From: SCGC-AG-212-J23 sp036406675
GTDB taxonomy: Bacteria > Pseudomonadota > Gammaproteobacteria > Burkholderiales > SG8-39
Direction: 5' to 3'
Assembly: GCA_036406675.1 (NCBI GenBank)
Contig: DASXAO010000084.1
Location: forward strand, 1 to 64,000
DNA: 64,000 nt
A program made the position numbers and the translations under genes. This document shows positions 17,003 through 24,769 of this stretch, in pieces. The notes beneath the pieces are model-generated. The model was given only the letters and a program-made list of their open reading frames with translations, made no database searches and was not told the DNA's origin. Within the stretch, counting starts at the first letter, position 1. Each line of letters starts with the position of its first letter.

Positions 17003-17971
17003 ATGAATGCGCTTCGCCGTGGCCTGTTGCTCGCCGGAGCGGCGCTCGCCGCGCCCTCCTTCGCATGGGCTCAGGGCTATCCCACTCATGCCGTGCGCGC
17101 CGTCGTTCCCTTCCCGCCGGGCGGGGCGACCGACATCGTCGCCCGCCCCATCGTGCAGGAGCTGTCGAAGCGCCTCGGGCAGCCGTTCCTCGTCGAGAAC
17201 GTCCCCGGCGCGAGCGGCGACATCGGCACGGCCAAGGTCGCGAAAGCGGCGCCAGACGGCTACACCCTTCTCGTGGCCTACAGCTCCCACGTCGTCAACC
17301 TGTCCCTGTTCGGCAAGGTTCCCTACGACCCGGTCCGGGATTTCGCGCCGATCACCCTCGCCGCGACCTCCCCCGCCGTGCTTTCGGTTCATCCCGCGTT
17401 CCCGGCGAGAACGCTCGAGGAGCTGATCGCGTTGATCAAGGCGAATCCGGGCAAGTACACCTATGCCTCGGGAGGGACGGGAACGCAGCCGCATCTCGCC
17501 GCCGAGCAGCTGCGCCTCTCGCTCGGGCTGGACATCACGCACGTCCCCTACAACGGCGGCGGCCCGGCGCTGGTCTCGATGATCGCCGGCCACACGCCGA
17601 TCGGCTTCACCACGCTCCCGCCGACGGTCCCCCATATCAAGAACGGAAAGTTGCGCGCCCTGGCCATAGCGGCCTCGAAACGCTCGCAGTCCGTGCCCGA
17701 CGTGCCGACGATGGCGGAAGCCGGCTATCCGGGCGTGGAAGGAGATACCTGGGTCGGGGTCTTCGCACCCGCCGGCACGGACAAGCAGATCGTCGGGCTT
17801 CTGAACCGCGAGATCGCCGGAATTCTCTCGCAGCCCGCGATGCGGGAACGCCTAGCCGAGCTCGGCTACGAGCCGGTCGGCAACAGCCCCGACCAGTTCG
17901 CCGGCCAGATCAAGACCGAAATCGCGAAGTGGGCGAAGGTCATCCGGTCAGCAGGAATCCAGCCGCAGTAA
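17003..17971 (+). CDS. Bug-family tripartite tricarboxylate binding protein
   Basis: 322 residues from the ATG at 17003, which opens a good signal peptide (LRRGLLLAGAALAAPSFAWAQG); the frame is open from 16943. Bug landmarks: VRAVVPFPPGGATDIVARP, ENVPGASGDIGTAKV, YDPVRDFAPITLAA, THVPYNGGGPALVSMIAGHTPIG. It is controlled presumably by the divergent LysR protein. No TctAB genes nearby. Confidence 0.92.
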   Translation: MNALRRGLLLAGAALAAPSFAWAQGYPTHAVRAVVPFPPGGATDIVARPIVQELSKRLGQPFLVENVPGASGDIGTAKVAKAAPDGYTLLVAYSSHVVNLSLFGKVPYDPVRDFAPITLAATSPAVLSVHPAFPARTLEELIALIKANPGKYTYASGGTGTQPHLAAEQLRLSLGLDITHVPYNGGGPALVSMIAGHTPIGFTTLPPTVPHIKNGKLRALAIAASKRSQSVPDVPTMAEAGYPGVEGDTWVGVFAPAGTDKQIVGLLNREIAGILSQPAMRERLAELGYEPVGNSPDQFAGQIKTEIAKWAKVIRSAGIQPQ

Positions 17972-18026
17972 CCTGTCCCGGGGCCTGTTGGCCCCGTCCT
18001 GTTGGGCCTTAGTGCTGGTCGCGGCT

Positions 18027-18731
18027 ATGATGCCGTTCCTTCGTCAGCGGATCCCCGCCGTGAACGCAAGCGGCTACGGCCTCGCGCCGTTCATTGCCGA
18101 GTTCTACGACCACGTCCCGCGGTACGCGACCCGCGCGGACGTCGACTTCTACGTGAAGGCGGCGGCCGAGTCCGCGGGGCCCGTGCTCGAGTTCGGCTGC
18201 GGCACCGGGCGAATCCTCATCCCGACCGCGCGAGCGGGAATCGAGATCGCCGGCCTCGACGCGGCGGCCGCCATGCTCGCCGCTTGCCGGCGGCGACTCG
18301 AGGCCGAGCTGCCGGAGGTGCAAGCGCGCGTTGGCCTCCACCATGGAGACATGCGGCGGTTCGAGTTCCAGCGCCGCTTCCGCCTGGTGACGATTCCGTT
18401 CCGGCCGTTCCAGCATCTCGTCACGGACGAGGAGCCTTCGTTCACGCTGCCCGACGGCCGGACGGTCGTGCGGCGTCACCGCATGCTCGAGCGCGATCTG
18501 ATCAACCAGGTCAACACGGGCGAGCTGGTCTACTACGTCAGGCATGCAGACGGGCGCGAGGAGCGCCTGGTGCACGCGCTTCGCATGCGCTGCACCTTCC
18601 GCTTCGAGGCCGAGCACCTGCTCGCACGCGCCGGCTTTACGCTGGAACACGTCTACTCCGATTTCGATCGATCTCCGTATGGGAAGGAATATCCCGGCGA
18701 GCTGATCTTCGTGGCGCGCCGGACGGATTGA
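18027..18731 (+). CDS. Class I SAM-dependent methyltransferase, internally shortened
   Basis: 234 residues from ATG 18027 (ATG 18030 and GTG 18060 are alternatives). The SAM site is VLEFGCGTGRILIPTARAG with the acidic GLDAAAAML. The C-terminal half matches a common family with FRPFQHLV, FTLPDGRTVVRRHR and HVYSDFDRSPYG. In relatives about 45 residues (a helix with CLRxxxxHLxPGGRLVxDVFNP) separate FRPFQHLVT from the FTLPDGR segment; here they join directly (VTDEEPSFTLPDGR). That removes strand 5 of the Rossmann fold, so activity is doubtful. Confidence 0.75.
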   Translation: MMPFLRQRIPAVNASGYGLAPFIAEFYDHVPRYATRADVDFYVKAAAESAGPVLEFGCGTGRILIPTARAGIEIAGLDAAAAMLAACRRRLEAELPEVQARVGLHHGDMRRFEFQRRFRLVTIPFRPFQHLVTDEEPSFTLPDGRTVVRRHRMLERDLINQVNTGELVYYVRHADGREERLVHALRMRCTFRFEAEHLLARAGFTLEHVYSDFDRSPYGKEYPGELIFVARRTD

Positions 18732-18732
18732 G

Positions 18733-19155
18733 ATGGAAGCTCACGTCACACTCGAGAAGCGTGGGGTGGAAGAAACGGCGAACGAGATCCGCGACCGGCT
18801 CCTCGGCTTCAACCAGGAGCGCGCCGGTCCCTTCAACGATGTGCGTGTCGTACTCGCCGCACGAGACGCGGCAGGCGAGCTCGTCGGCGGACTGGTCGGG
18901 CTTGGATTCTGGAACGGACTCTTCATCGAGCTGCTTTGGGTCGACGAGGCCGCCCGTGGACACGGTATCGGAACTTCGCTCATGCGCGCCGCGGAATCGG
19001 AGGCGCGGAAGAGGGGTTGGGAAGTCTGCTTCCTGAGCACCTTCACTTTCCAGGCACCCACGTTCTACCCGCGCCTCGGCTACGAGGCGTTCGGCGAGCT
19101 GAAGGGCACGCCGCCGGGCCACTCGCGCACGTGGTTCGCGAAGTGGCTGAAGTAA
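18733..19155 (+). CDS. GNAT-family N-acetyltransferase
   Basis: 140 residues. The acetyl-CoA loop is IELLWVDEAARGHGIGTSLMRAAESEARKRG (R-G-H-G-I-G-T matching the Q/RxxGxG/A motif), then FLSTFTFQAPTFYPRLGYEAFGEL, the usual family ending. It starts one base after the methyltransferase stop, so the two are probably one transcript. Substrate unknown. Confidence 0.88.
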   Translation: MEAHVTLEKRGVEETANEIRDRLLGFNQERAGPFNDVRVVLAARDAAGELVGGLVGLGFWNGLFIELLWVDEAARGHGIGTSLMRAAESEARKRGWEVCFLSTFTFQAPTFYPRLGYEAFGELKGTPPGHSRTWFAKWLK

Positions 19156-19254
19156 CCGGGTGTCCGGTGGCGAAGGCCCTTGGTCGCGCGCCGGCACGCA
19201 TCGTGGTCGTCGGCCAGAGCTGCGCCGGAAAAGCCTCTTTCTCACGGCCGGCCC

Positions 19255-19635
19255 ATGCCCGCGATTGACCCGAAAGCGCCGAAGACGATCGCGCTCGCCC
19301 TCCTTGGCGTGCTTGCATTCGTCAGTCCGCTCGTCGAGATGCTGGCGACGGGCCAGGTTGAAGACTCCAGCAGGTTCGGCATGGCGACAGTAGCCGTCGC
19401 GCTCCCGCTCATTTTCTGGTGGTACCACGTCGACAAGCGCGAGCATGGCTACCAGTCCGGGCCGCTCATGAACGGGGGAATTCTCCTGCTCGCGATCGTG
19501 GCATTCCCGATCTACTTCGTGCGCACGCGGGGCTGGAAGCGCGGAGCCGTGGCGACGCTGCTGGCGCTGGGCGTTTTCCTGATCCTGCTCGGCCTGGGCG
19601 AGCTGGGCGAGTGGCTCGGGACGCTTTTCACTTGA
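19255..19635 (+). CDS. Small membrane protein of unknown function
   Basis: 126 residues from the ATG at 19255, preferred over 19180 because it gives a short cytoplasmic lead before the first helix. Four hydrophobic segments: TIALALLGVLAFVSPLVEML, MATVAVALPLIFWWYHV, GGILLLAIVAFPIYFV and AVATLLALGVFLILLGL. No recognised family. Its end overlaps the end of the convergent TauE/SafE gene by 8 bases. Confidence 0.6.
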   Translation: MPAIDPKAPKTIALALLGVLAFVSPLVEMLATGQVEDSSRFGMATVAVALPLIFWWYHVDKREHGYQSGPLMNGGILLLAIVAFPIYFVRTRGWKRGAVATLLALGVFLILLGLGELGEWLGTLFT

Positions 19636-20407
19636 CCGCCAGCGCGACGCCCGAAGCGATCAGCGCGAGGTAGATCGCGCGCTGGAACTGACCGTCGGTC
19701 ATCCACTTGAAGAACCGCAGGCCGATCACCGCGCCCGCGAGCCCGGGCAGCGCGTAAGCGAGGTGCGCTCCGGCGAGCGCGCCTTGCTGCGGCTTGACCA
19801 GTGCAAGCGCGCCGAGCCCCACGAGCTGCATCACCAGGATGTACGGCTGGTACACGGCGCGCTGCGTGACCTTGTCCCAGCCGCGCAGGCCGCACCAGAT
19901 GGTGAGCCAGGTGCCGGGCAGCGCGGCGAGCGGCCCGGTGATCCCGCCAAGGGCGCCGACCAGGACGTCGGCGGCGCGGCGCTCGCCCCCCTTCAGGACG
20001 ATCGGGCGGCGCAGCAGCATGTAGAGCCCGTAAGCAGTGAGGGCCGCGCCGATCGCCAGAGCGTAAACGCGCGGTTCCAGGTGCAGGAGCAGGACGATTC
20101 CCGCGGGCAGCGCGGCGACGCCGCCGAGGAGGAACGGCGCGCAGCGCGACCACTGGATCGAGCGCCAGAGCCCGGCGACGCTGTAGACCTGGATGCCGAT
20201 GGACGCGGTCATCATGGTCTGCACCGCCTCCACCCCGTTCGGCACGTAGTGCAGGATCATCGCGCCGGCGATGGCGGAGAACGCGAAGCCGACCGTGCTC
20301 GACACGGTCGCCGCGAGCAGGATGATGGCCGAGAGCGTGAGCCACCTCGGCAGGTCTCCCGCCTGCACGAAGGCCACGAGCTGCTGGAGTTCGGGTTGCA
20401 AGGGCAT
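19628..20407 (-). CDS. Sulfite exporter TauE/SafE family (DUF81) permease
   Basis: 259 residues with about eight membrane helices. Family features: an early SAIILLAATVSSTVGFAFSAIAGAMIL helix and a second half-repeat with ADVLVGALGGITGPLAALPG, followed by YILVMQLVGLGALALV. Members export organosulfur compounds or sulfite; the substrate here is unknown. Its upstream region carries a promoter that matches the adjoining ECF sigma's own promoter, so I infer it belongs to that regulon. Confidence 0.88.
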   Translation of the reverse strand: MPLQPELQQLVAFVQAGDLPRWLTLSAIILLAATVSSTVGFAFSAIAGAMILHYVPNGVEAVQTMMTASIGIQVYSVAGLWRSIQWSRCAPFLLGGVAALPAGIVLLLHLEPRVYALAIGAALTAYGLYMLLRRPIVLKGGERRAADVLVGALGGITGPLAALPGTWLTIWCGLRGWDKVTQRAVYQPYILVMQLVGLGALALVKPQQGALAGAHLAYALPGLAGAVIGLRFFKWMTDGQFQRAIYLALIASGVALAVK

Positions 20408-20439
20408 GGCGGCGCCTCCTTTGCGAAATGCCGCACACC

Positions 20440-20467
20440 CTTACGTGCGCCTGCAGCATTCGGATCA
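20440..20467 (-). promoter_or_regulatory. ECF (RpoE/ChrR-type) promoter reading to the TauE/SafE gene
   Basis: On the minus strand TGATCC (20467-20462) is followed after exactly 16 bases by CGTAAG (20445-20440). It mirrors the plus-strand promoter of the sigma gene and lies 33 bases before the TauE/SafE start. TGATCC with CGTA is, from memory, the motif of singlet-oxygen ECF sigma factors. Confidence 0.7.
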
Positions 20468-20480
20468 CCTGCTTTCCGGG

Positions 20481-20508
20481 TGATCCAAAGCGGCCGGCCC
20501 TGCGTATG
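20481..20508 (+). promoter_or_regulatory. ECF (RpoE/ChrR-type) autogenous promoter
   Basis: TGATCC (20481-20486), a 16-base spacer, then CGTATG (20503-20508), 26 bases ahead of the sigma factor start. The -35 elements of this and the divergent promoter form an inverted repeat (GGATCACC 20462-20469 with GGTGATCC 20479-20486). Confidence 0.75.
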
Positions 20509-20534
20509 ACGTTACAAAACCGCGGAGAACGGCT

Positions 20535-21137
20535 ATGTTGCGACCCTCGATCGACTCACCGGCGGCCTACGCGCCGCGGAGCGTGGGCGCGTGGGCCTGG
20601 ATGCCTGATTCTCTGTCACGGATCGCGAGCGACCGCAGCGACGGCGCCTTCAGGCGCCTGTTCGAGGAATTCGGGCCGCAGATCCGCCACTACATGATGC
20701 GCTACGGCGCCGACGCGGCGACCGCCGAGGAGCTGGCGCAGGAGACCCTGCTCGCGGTCTGGCGCAAGGCCGCGCAGTACTCCGCAGCCAAGGGCACGCC
20801 CGCGACCTGGATGTTCTCGATCGCGCGCAATCTGCGGATCGACCGCCTGCGCAGGGAAACCTGCTGGCAGGAGCTTTCCGACGATGTGGCGGAGGGCACG
20901 CCCTCCGAAGACACGCCCCCGGACGACGCGGCGTCCGAGCGCCAGCGACAGGCGCGGGTGCAGGCGGTGCTGGCCGCGCTGCCGGAAGACCAGCGTGCGG
21001 TCGTCACGGCTGCCTTCGTCGACGGCCTGTCCCACCACGACATCTCGGCGCGCCTGTCGCTGCCGCTAGGCACGGTCAAATCGCGCCTGCGCCTCGCGTA
21101 CCAGAAAGTGCGCGCCGCACTGGAGGACCTCAAATGA
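20535..21137 (+). CDS. rpoE: ECF RNA polymerase sigma factor (RpoE, ChrR-partnered)
   Basis: 200 residues; a second possible start is Met at residue 23 (MPDSLSRIAS), closer to the family's usual N-terminus. Region 2: FRRLFEEFGPQIRHYMMRYGADAATAEELAQETLLAVWRKAAQY and ATWMFSIARNLRIDRLRR. Region 4: LPEDQRAVVTAAFVDGLSHHDISARLSLPLGTVKSRLRLAYQKVRAAL. The stop overlaps the start of the ChrR-type anti-sigma gene (ATGA). By homology with Rhodobacter, the pair responds to singlet oxygen. Confidence 0.93.
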   Translation: MLRPSIDSPAAYAPRSVGAWAWMPDSLSRIASDRSDGAFRRLFEEFGPQIRHYMMRYGADAATAEELAQETLLAVWRKAAQYSAAKGTPATWMFSIARNLRIDRLRRETCWQELSDDVAEGTPSEDTPPDDAASERQRQARVQAVLAALPEDQRAVVTAAFVDGLSHHDISARLSLPLGTVKSRLRLAYQKVRAALEDLK

Positions 21138-21745
21138 GCACGCCGATTCGCCGCCACCCGGACAGCGCCACGCTGATGAGCTTCGCTGCCGGCGCCCTGG
21201 CCGAGCCGCTCGCCGCGGTGTGCTCGGTGCACCTCTCGATGTGCGCCGAGTGCCGCGAAGAGCTGCGCGACATGGAGCTCGTTGGAGCGGCGCTGCTTGG
21301 TTCTACGCCTGCAACCGGCAAAGTCGCAGCACCGGTCACGCCGCCTGAGCCTGTCGTCGTCGAGCGCGCCTCCAACGATCGCGGTGACGTGGTTGACGCG
21401 CTCCCGGCGCCGATCGCAACCCGCTACGGCCTCACGCTCGACCAGATTCCGTGGAAGCGGCTCGCGCCGGGCGTGTGGCAGCATCGCCTCGCGCTCTCGC
21501 CAGGCGCGCAGGGCGAGCTCTACTTCATCAAGCTTGCTCCCGGCTGTCGGCTGCCGCTGCACGGGCACACCGGCGTCGAGCTCACCGTCGTACTCACCGG
21601 CGCTTTTGTCGACGCGTTCGGCGAATATCGGCGCGGCGACATGCAGGACATCGACAACTCGATCGAGCATCAGCCCGTGGGTGACGCAGAGCAAGGCTGC
21701 ATCTGCCTCGTCGCTGCCGAAGGTCCGTACCTGCTCAAGGGCTAG
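21134..21745 (+). CDS. chrR: ChrR-family anti-sigma factor with cupin domain
   Basis: 203 residues. The N-terminal zinc anti-sigma domain has His8 (RHPDSATLMSF) and the HLSMCAEC motif (HxxxCxxC) that bind zinc and hold the sigma factor. The C-terminal half is a cupin: LAPGCRLPLHGHTGVELTVVLTGAFVDAFGEYRRGDMQDID. This is the full ChrR architecture, in which the cupin half is needed for release of sigma by singlet oxygen. Overlaps the sigma gene by four bases. Confidence 0.93.
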   Translation: MSTPIRRHPDSATLMSFAAGALAEPLAAVCSVHLSMCAECREELRDMELVGAALLGSTPATGKVAAPVTPPEPVVVERASNDRGDVVDALPAPIATRYGLTLDQIPWKRLAPGVWQHRLALSPGAQGELYFIKLAPGCRLPLHGHTGVELTVVLTGAFVDAFGEYRRGDMQDIDNSIEHQPVGDAEQGCICLVAAEGPYLLKG

Positions 21746-21788
21746 CAGGTGCTATCCTCTCCGGGTACGAAACCCCCGGGAGGCGATC

Positions 21789-22283
21789 ATGATTTCACGC
21801 TCACTGCTGCTTGCCCTTGCGCTGCCCCTTGCGGCCTGCTCGCCGACGCCGCCGCCCGCGCTTTCGCAGAGCGAGGTCCAGGACTTCGTCAAGTCTTACG
21901 TCGCGACCTTCAACGACGGCGACGACGCCAAGCTCATGGGTCTGATGCAGCACGATGCGACCGTCTCGTCCGTCGCCTCGGGCCAGCTGTACCGCGGATT
22001 CGACTCCATCAAGACTTCCTCTTCCGAGAACCTCAGCGCGCTTGCGCGGGTCTCGGTGTCGCTCGGCGCGATCGACGTGATGCCGATCGGGAGCGATGCC
22101 GCGGTCGCCGTCGCACCCATAACAGTGACCGCGGAAAGTTTTCCGCAGGACGGCAGCGGCAAGCTCGTTTCAGCGGAGTATCCCGGCGCGTTGACCGTGG
22201 TCGTGAAGCGCACGCCCGAGGGCCTGCGCGTCCTCCACGAGCACCACAGCGTGCGCGCGATGGCGCCGGCGAAGGGCGCGTAA
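21789..22283 (+). CDS. Lipoprotein with SnoaL/DUF4440-like fold
   Basis: 164 residues from the ATG at 21789. Lipobox LAAC at residue ~18. Mature part starts SEVQDFVKSYVATFNDGDDAKLMGLMQHDATVSSV, typical of NTF2/SnoaL-like proteins, with RGFDSIKTSSSENL and a C-terminal beta-rich tail. Probably an outer-membrane lipoprotein downstream of rpoE-chrR; function unknown. Confidence 0.7.
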   Translation: MISRSLLLALALPLAACSPTPPPALSQSEVQDFVKSYVATFNDGDDAKLMGLMQHDATVSSVASGQLYRGFDSIKTSSSENLSALARVSVSLGAIDVMPIGSDAAVAVAPITVTAESFPQDGSGKLVSAEYPGALTVVVKRTPEGLRVLHEHHSVRAMAPAKGA

Positions 22284-22296
22284 TGCCGCTTGGGCC

Positions 22297-22734
22297 ATGC
22301 GCCTCTGGTCGATCCATCCCCGCTATCTCGACGCGCATGGCCTGGTCGCACTGTGGCGGGAGGCGCTCCTCGCGCGCGCGGTCCTGCGCGGACAGACCCG
22401 GGGCTATCGCCATCATCCGCAGCTCCACAGGTTCCACGACCACCCGACGCCGCGCCGCGCGATCTGCGCTTATCTGAGCGCCGTGCATTCCGAAGCGTTG
22501 CGGCGCGGCTATGCCTTCGATGCCAGCAAGGTTGGCCCCGCACGCGGGGCCGAGCCGATCGCGGTAACGCGTGGGCAGCTCGAGTACGAGTGGGAACACC
22601 TGATGCGCAAGCTGTCGGTCCGCAGCCCCGGGCACTACCGCCGCTGGCGCTCCCTCGCACGCCCCGAATGCCATCCGCTCATGCGCCGCCGCGCCGGGGA
22701 CATCGAGCCGTGGGAGCGCGGCAGCGCCTCATGA
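22297..22734 (+). CDS. Pyrimidine-dimer DNA glycosylase-like protein (Pyr_excise family)
   Basis: 145 residues. The N-terminus MRLWSIHPRYLDAHGLVALWREALLARAVLRGQTRGYRHHPQL is typical of the T4 endonuclease V-like family, as is LEYEWEHLMRKLSVR. In T4 endonuclease V the catalytic residue is Thr2; here residue 2 is Arg, as in most bacterial relatives I recall, so glycosylase activity is not assured. Its place behind a singlet-oxygen sigma system fits a light-damage role. Confidence 0.75.
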   Translation: MRLWSIHPRYLDAHGLVALWREALLARAVLRGQTRGYRHHPQLHRFHDHPTPRRAICAYLSAVHSEALRRGYAFDASKVGPARGAEPIAVTRGQLEYEWEHLMRKLSVRSPGHYRRWRSLARPECHPLMRRRAGDIEPWERGSAS

Positions 22735-22925
22735 GAGAAGCCAGGTGGATTGTCGTCGCCATGTTCGCGCTGAGCGGATGTGCAACCGAGGCGCCCGCGC
22801 CGCTCAGCGCCGAGGGCGCGCACCGCTACTGCGCGAACCAGATGTATGCGCGGCGCGTCGGCCATGCGCGCGGCGCGCCGAGCTGGAACGTATACGACTA
22901 CTGCGTGAAGCAGCATCGAGCGTGA
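22731..22925 (+). CDS. Small lipoprotein
   Basis: 64 residues, start overlapping the preceding stop (ATGA). The lipobox is LSGC at about residue 17. The mature part is about 48 residues with two cysteines (HRYCANQMYARRV and VYDYCVKQHRA) that could form a disulfide. No family recognised. Confidence 0.65.
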   Translation: MREARWIVVAMFALSGCATEAPAPLSAEGAHRYCANQMYARRVGHARGAPSWNVYDYCVKQHRA

Positions 22926-22984
22926 TCAACGGCTCCCGCGCGAGCCTTCTGTTTCGATGTACCCTGCGCCTTAGGGGAAAACCA

Positions 22985-24046
22985 ATGACGCCATTCCGGC
23001 AGCTCGTAGTATTGATAGGCACGTCCATAGCGCTCGGCGCCTCGGCGGCCGACTATCCCGCGCCCCAGGAAGGCGACTGGGTGGTGCGCGACTTCCGCTT
23101 CCATAACGGGGAGACGCTGCCCGAGCTGCGGCTGCACTACACGACCGTAGGCAAGCCGAGCGGCGAGCCGGTGCTGATCCTGCACGGCACCACCGGGTCG
23201 GGCGCGGGCTTCCTCACCCCCGCGTTCGCGGGCGAGCTTTTCGGCGCCGGACAGCCGCTCGACGCGAGTCGGTACTTCATCATCCTGACCGACGCGATCG
23301 GCACCGGGAAGTCGACCAAACCCTCCGACGGCCTGCGCACGCGCTTTCCCAAGTACAACTACGACGATATGGTGAGCGCCCAGCATCGCCTGGTGCGCGA
23401 GCACCTCGGCGTGCGCCACCTGCGCCTGGTGATGGGCAACTCCATGGGCGGCATGCAGACCTGGATCTGGGCGCAGAAGTACCCCGACGAGATGGACGTC
23501 GCGGTGCCGATGGCGTCGCTGCCGACCGAGATGTCGGGCCGCAACTGGCTGATGCGGCGCCTCCTCGTCGAGTCGATCCGCAACGACCCGGAGTGGATGA
23601 ACGGCAACTACACCAAGCAGCCGCGCGGCTTCCAGCTCGCGTCGGTGTTCTTCGCGACGGGCACGAGCGGCGGCAACCAGGGCCTCTACAAAGCCGCGCC
23701 CACGCGCGAGAAGGCCGACCAGCTCCTCAACCAGCGTCTGACCGCTCCGTTCCGCGGGGACGCCAACGATCACCTCTACCAGTGGGAATCGTCGGCCGAC
23801 TACAACCCCTCGCCCGGCCTCGAGCGCATCGGCGCCGTGCTCGTCGCAATCAATTCGGCCGACGACGAGCGCAATCCGCCCGAGCTCGGCATTCTCGATC
23901 GCGAGATCAAGCGCGTGAAGCACGGCCGCGCGTACATAATTCCGGCGAGCAGCGAGACCTTCGGCCACGGCACCACCGGACAGGCGAAATTCTGGAAAAA
24001 GGAGCTCGCAGAGGTCCTGCAAAGCGCCCCGCGCCGCGGCCAGTAA
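22985..24046 (+). CDS. Secreted alpha/beta hydrolase, homoserine acetyltransferase-like
   Basis: 353 residues from the ATG at 22985, with a signal peptide ending GASAADYP and AGGGGAAAA upstream. The fold follows MetX: LRLHYTTVGKP, VLILHGTTGSG (oxyanion), LTDAIGTGKSTKP, nucleophile elbow MGNSMGGMQ, and the catalytic His in SETFGHGTT. Export distinguishes it from cytoplasmic MetX, so it is more likely a hydrolase. Substrate unknown. Confidence 0.85.
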   Translation: MTPFRQLVVLIGTSIALGASAADYPAPQEGDWVVRDFRFHNGETLPELRLHYTTVGKPSGEPVLILHGTTGSGAGFLTPAFAGELFGAGQPLDASRYFIILTDAIGTGKSTKPSDGLRTRFPKYNYDDMVSAQHRLVREHLGVRHLRLVMGNSMGGMQTWIWAQKYPDEMDVAVPMASLPTEMSGRNWLMRRLLVESIRNDPEWMNGNYTKQPRGFQLASVFFATGTSGGNQGLYKAAPTREKADQLLNQRLTAPFRGDANDHLYQWESSADYNPSPGLERIGAVLVAINSADDERNPPELGILDREIKRVKHGRAYIIPASSETFGHGTTGQAKFWKKELAEVLQSAPRRGQ

Positions 24047-24047
24047 G

Positions 24048-24371
24048 TTGATCACGGAATACGCCGCAAGCGAGCCCAGCCGCGAGCAAGTGGAGGCCCT
24101 GCCGGGAGCTACGCTGCTCGAGTTCGGCACCCCGTGGTGCGGCTGGTGCCGCCGCGCCCAGCCGCTCATCGCTGACGCCCTCGCCTCCCATCCCGGCGTG
24201 CGTCACATCAAGGTCGCCGACGCGAGCGGAAAGCCGCTCGGGCGCTTGTTCGGCGTGAAGCTCTGGCCGACGCTGGTCTTCCTCCGGGACGGCGAGGAAG
24301 CGATGCGCCTCGTGCGCCCGGCAGGGGCTGGCGCGATCCGGGAAGCGCTCGCGCAGATCGAACGCCGATAG
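24048..24371 (+). CDS. Thioredoxin-fold protein
   Basis: 107 residues from a TTG start right after the hydrolase stop. The active site is FGTPWCGWCRRAQP (CGWC in place of CGPC), followed by the cis-proline WPTLVFLRDG. No signal peptide is seen. It probably acts as a cytoplasmic disulfide reductant. The start codon is not certain. Confidence 0.82.
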   Translation: MITEYAASEPSREQVEALPGATLLEFGTPWCGWCRRAQPLIADALASHPGVRHIKVADASGKPLGRLFGVKLWPTLVFLRDGEEAMRLVRPAGAGAIREALAQIERR

Positions 24372-24389
24372 CCTGGGCCGTAGCAGCCG

Positions 24390-24677
24390 CTACGAGGTGG
24401 CGCGCCGCATGCGCGCCTCGCCTTCGCCGCGAGTCGGCGAGCGGTGAGCTTCGATCAGCGAGCGCATCTCCGCCGGGGTTCGAACGTGCTTCAGCTGCGC
24501 GAGGCTTGCGTCCCCCGCTCCGAGCCCGGAGTCTTCCCACAGGCGAAAGCAGGCAAGGCCGCACGGGATGTCGTACCACGCCGGTCCGGAGCTCCAGTAG
24601 CGGTCGGTCGAATCCTGGCCGGCGAACGCGGGCGCCGCCAGGAGCATGAGGGCCAACGTGGTGATGAGTCTCTTCAT
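24390..24677 (-). CDS. Small secreted protein
   Basis: 95 residues with a clear signal peptide (MKRLITTLALMLLAAPAFAGQ). The mature part has WYDIPCGLACFRLWEDSG with a CGLAC pair, then a charged tail. A good ribosome site (AGGAGA) precedes the start. Unknown function. Confidence 0.6.
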   Translation of the reverse strand: MKRLITTLALMLLAAPAFAGQDSTDRYWSSGPAWYDIPCGLACFRLWEDSGLGAGDASLAQLKHVRTPAEMRSLIEAHRSPTRGEGEARMRRATS

Positions 24678-24769
24678 GTTCGGTTCTCCTTTCGTGTCGA
24701 TCGATCATTGCGCGCAGTTGCCGGGGCGCGGCCGAAAATGCCGGCGGCCGCACCCCGGCGCGAGCGCTA

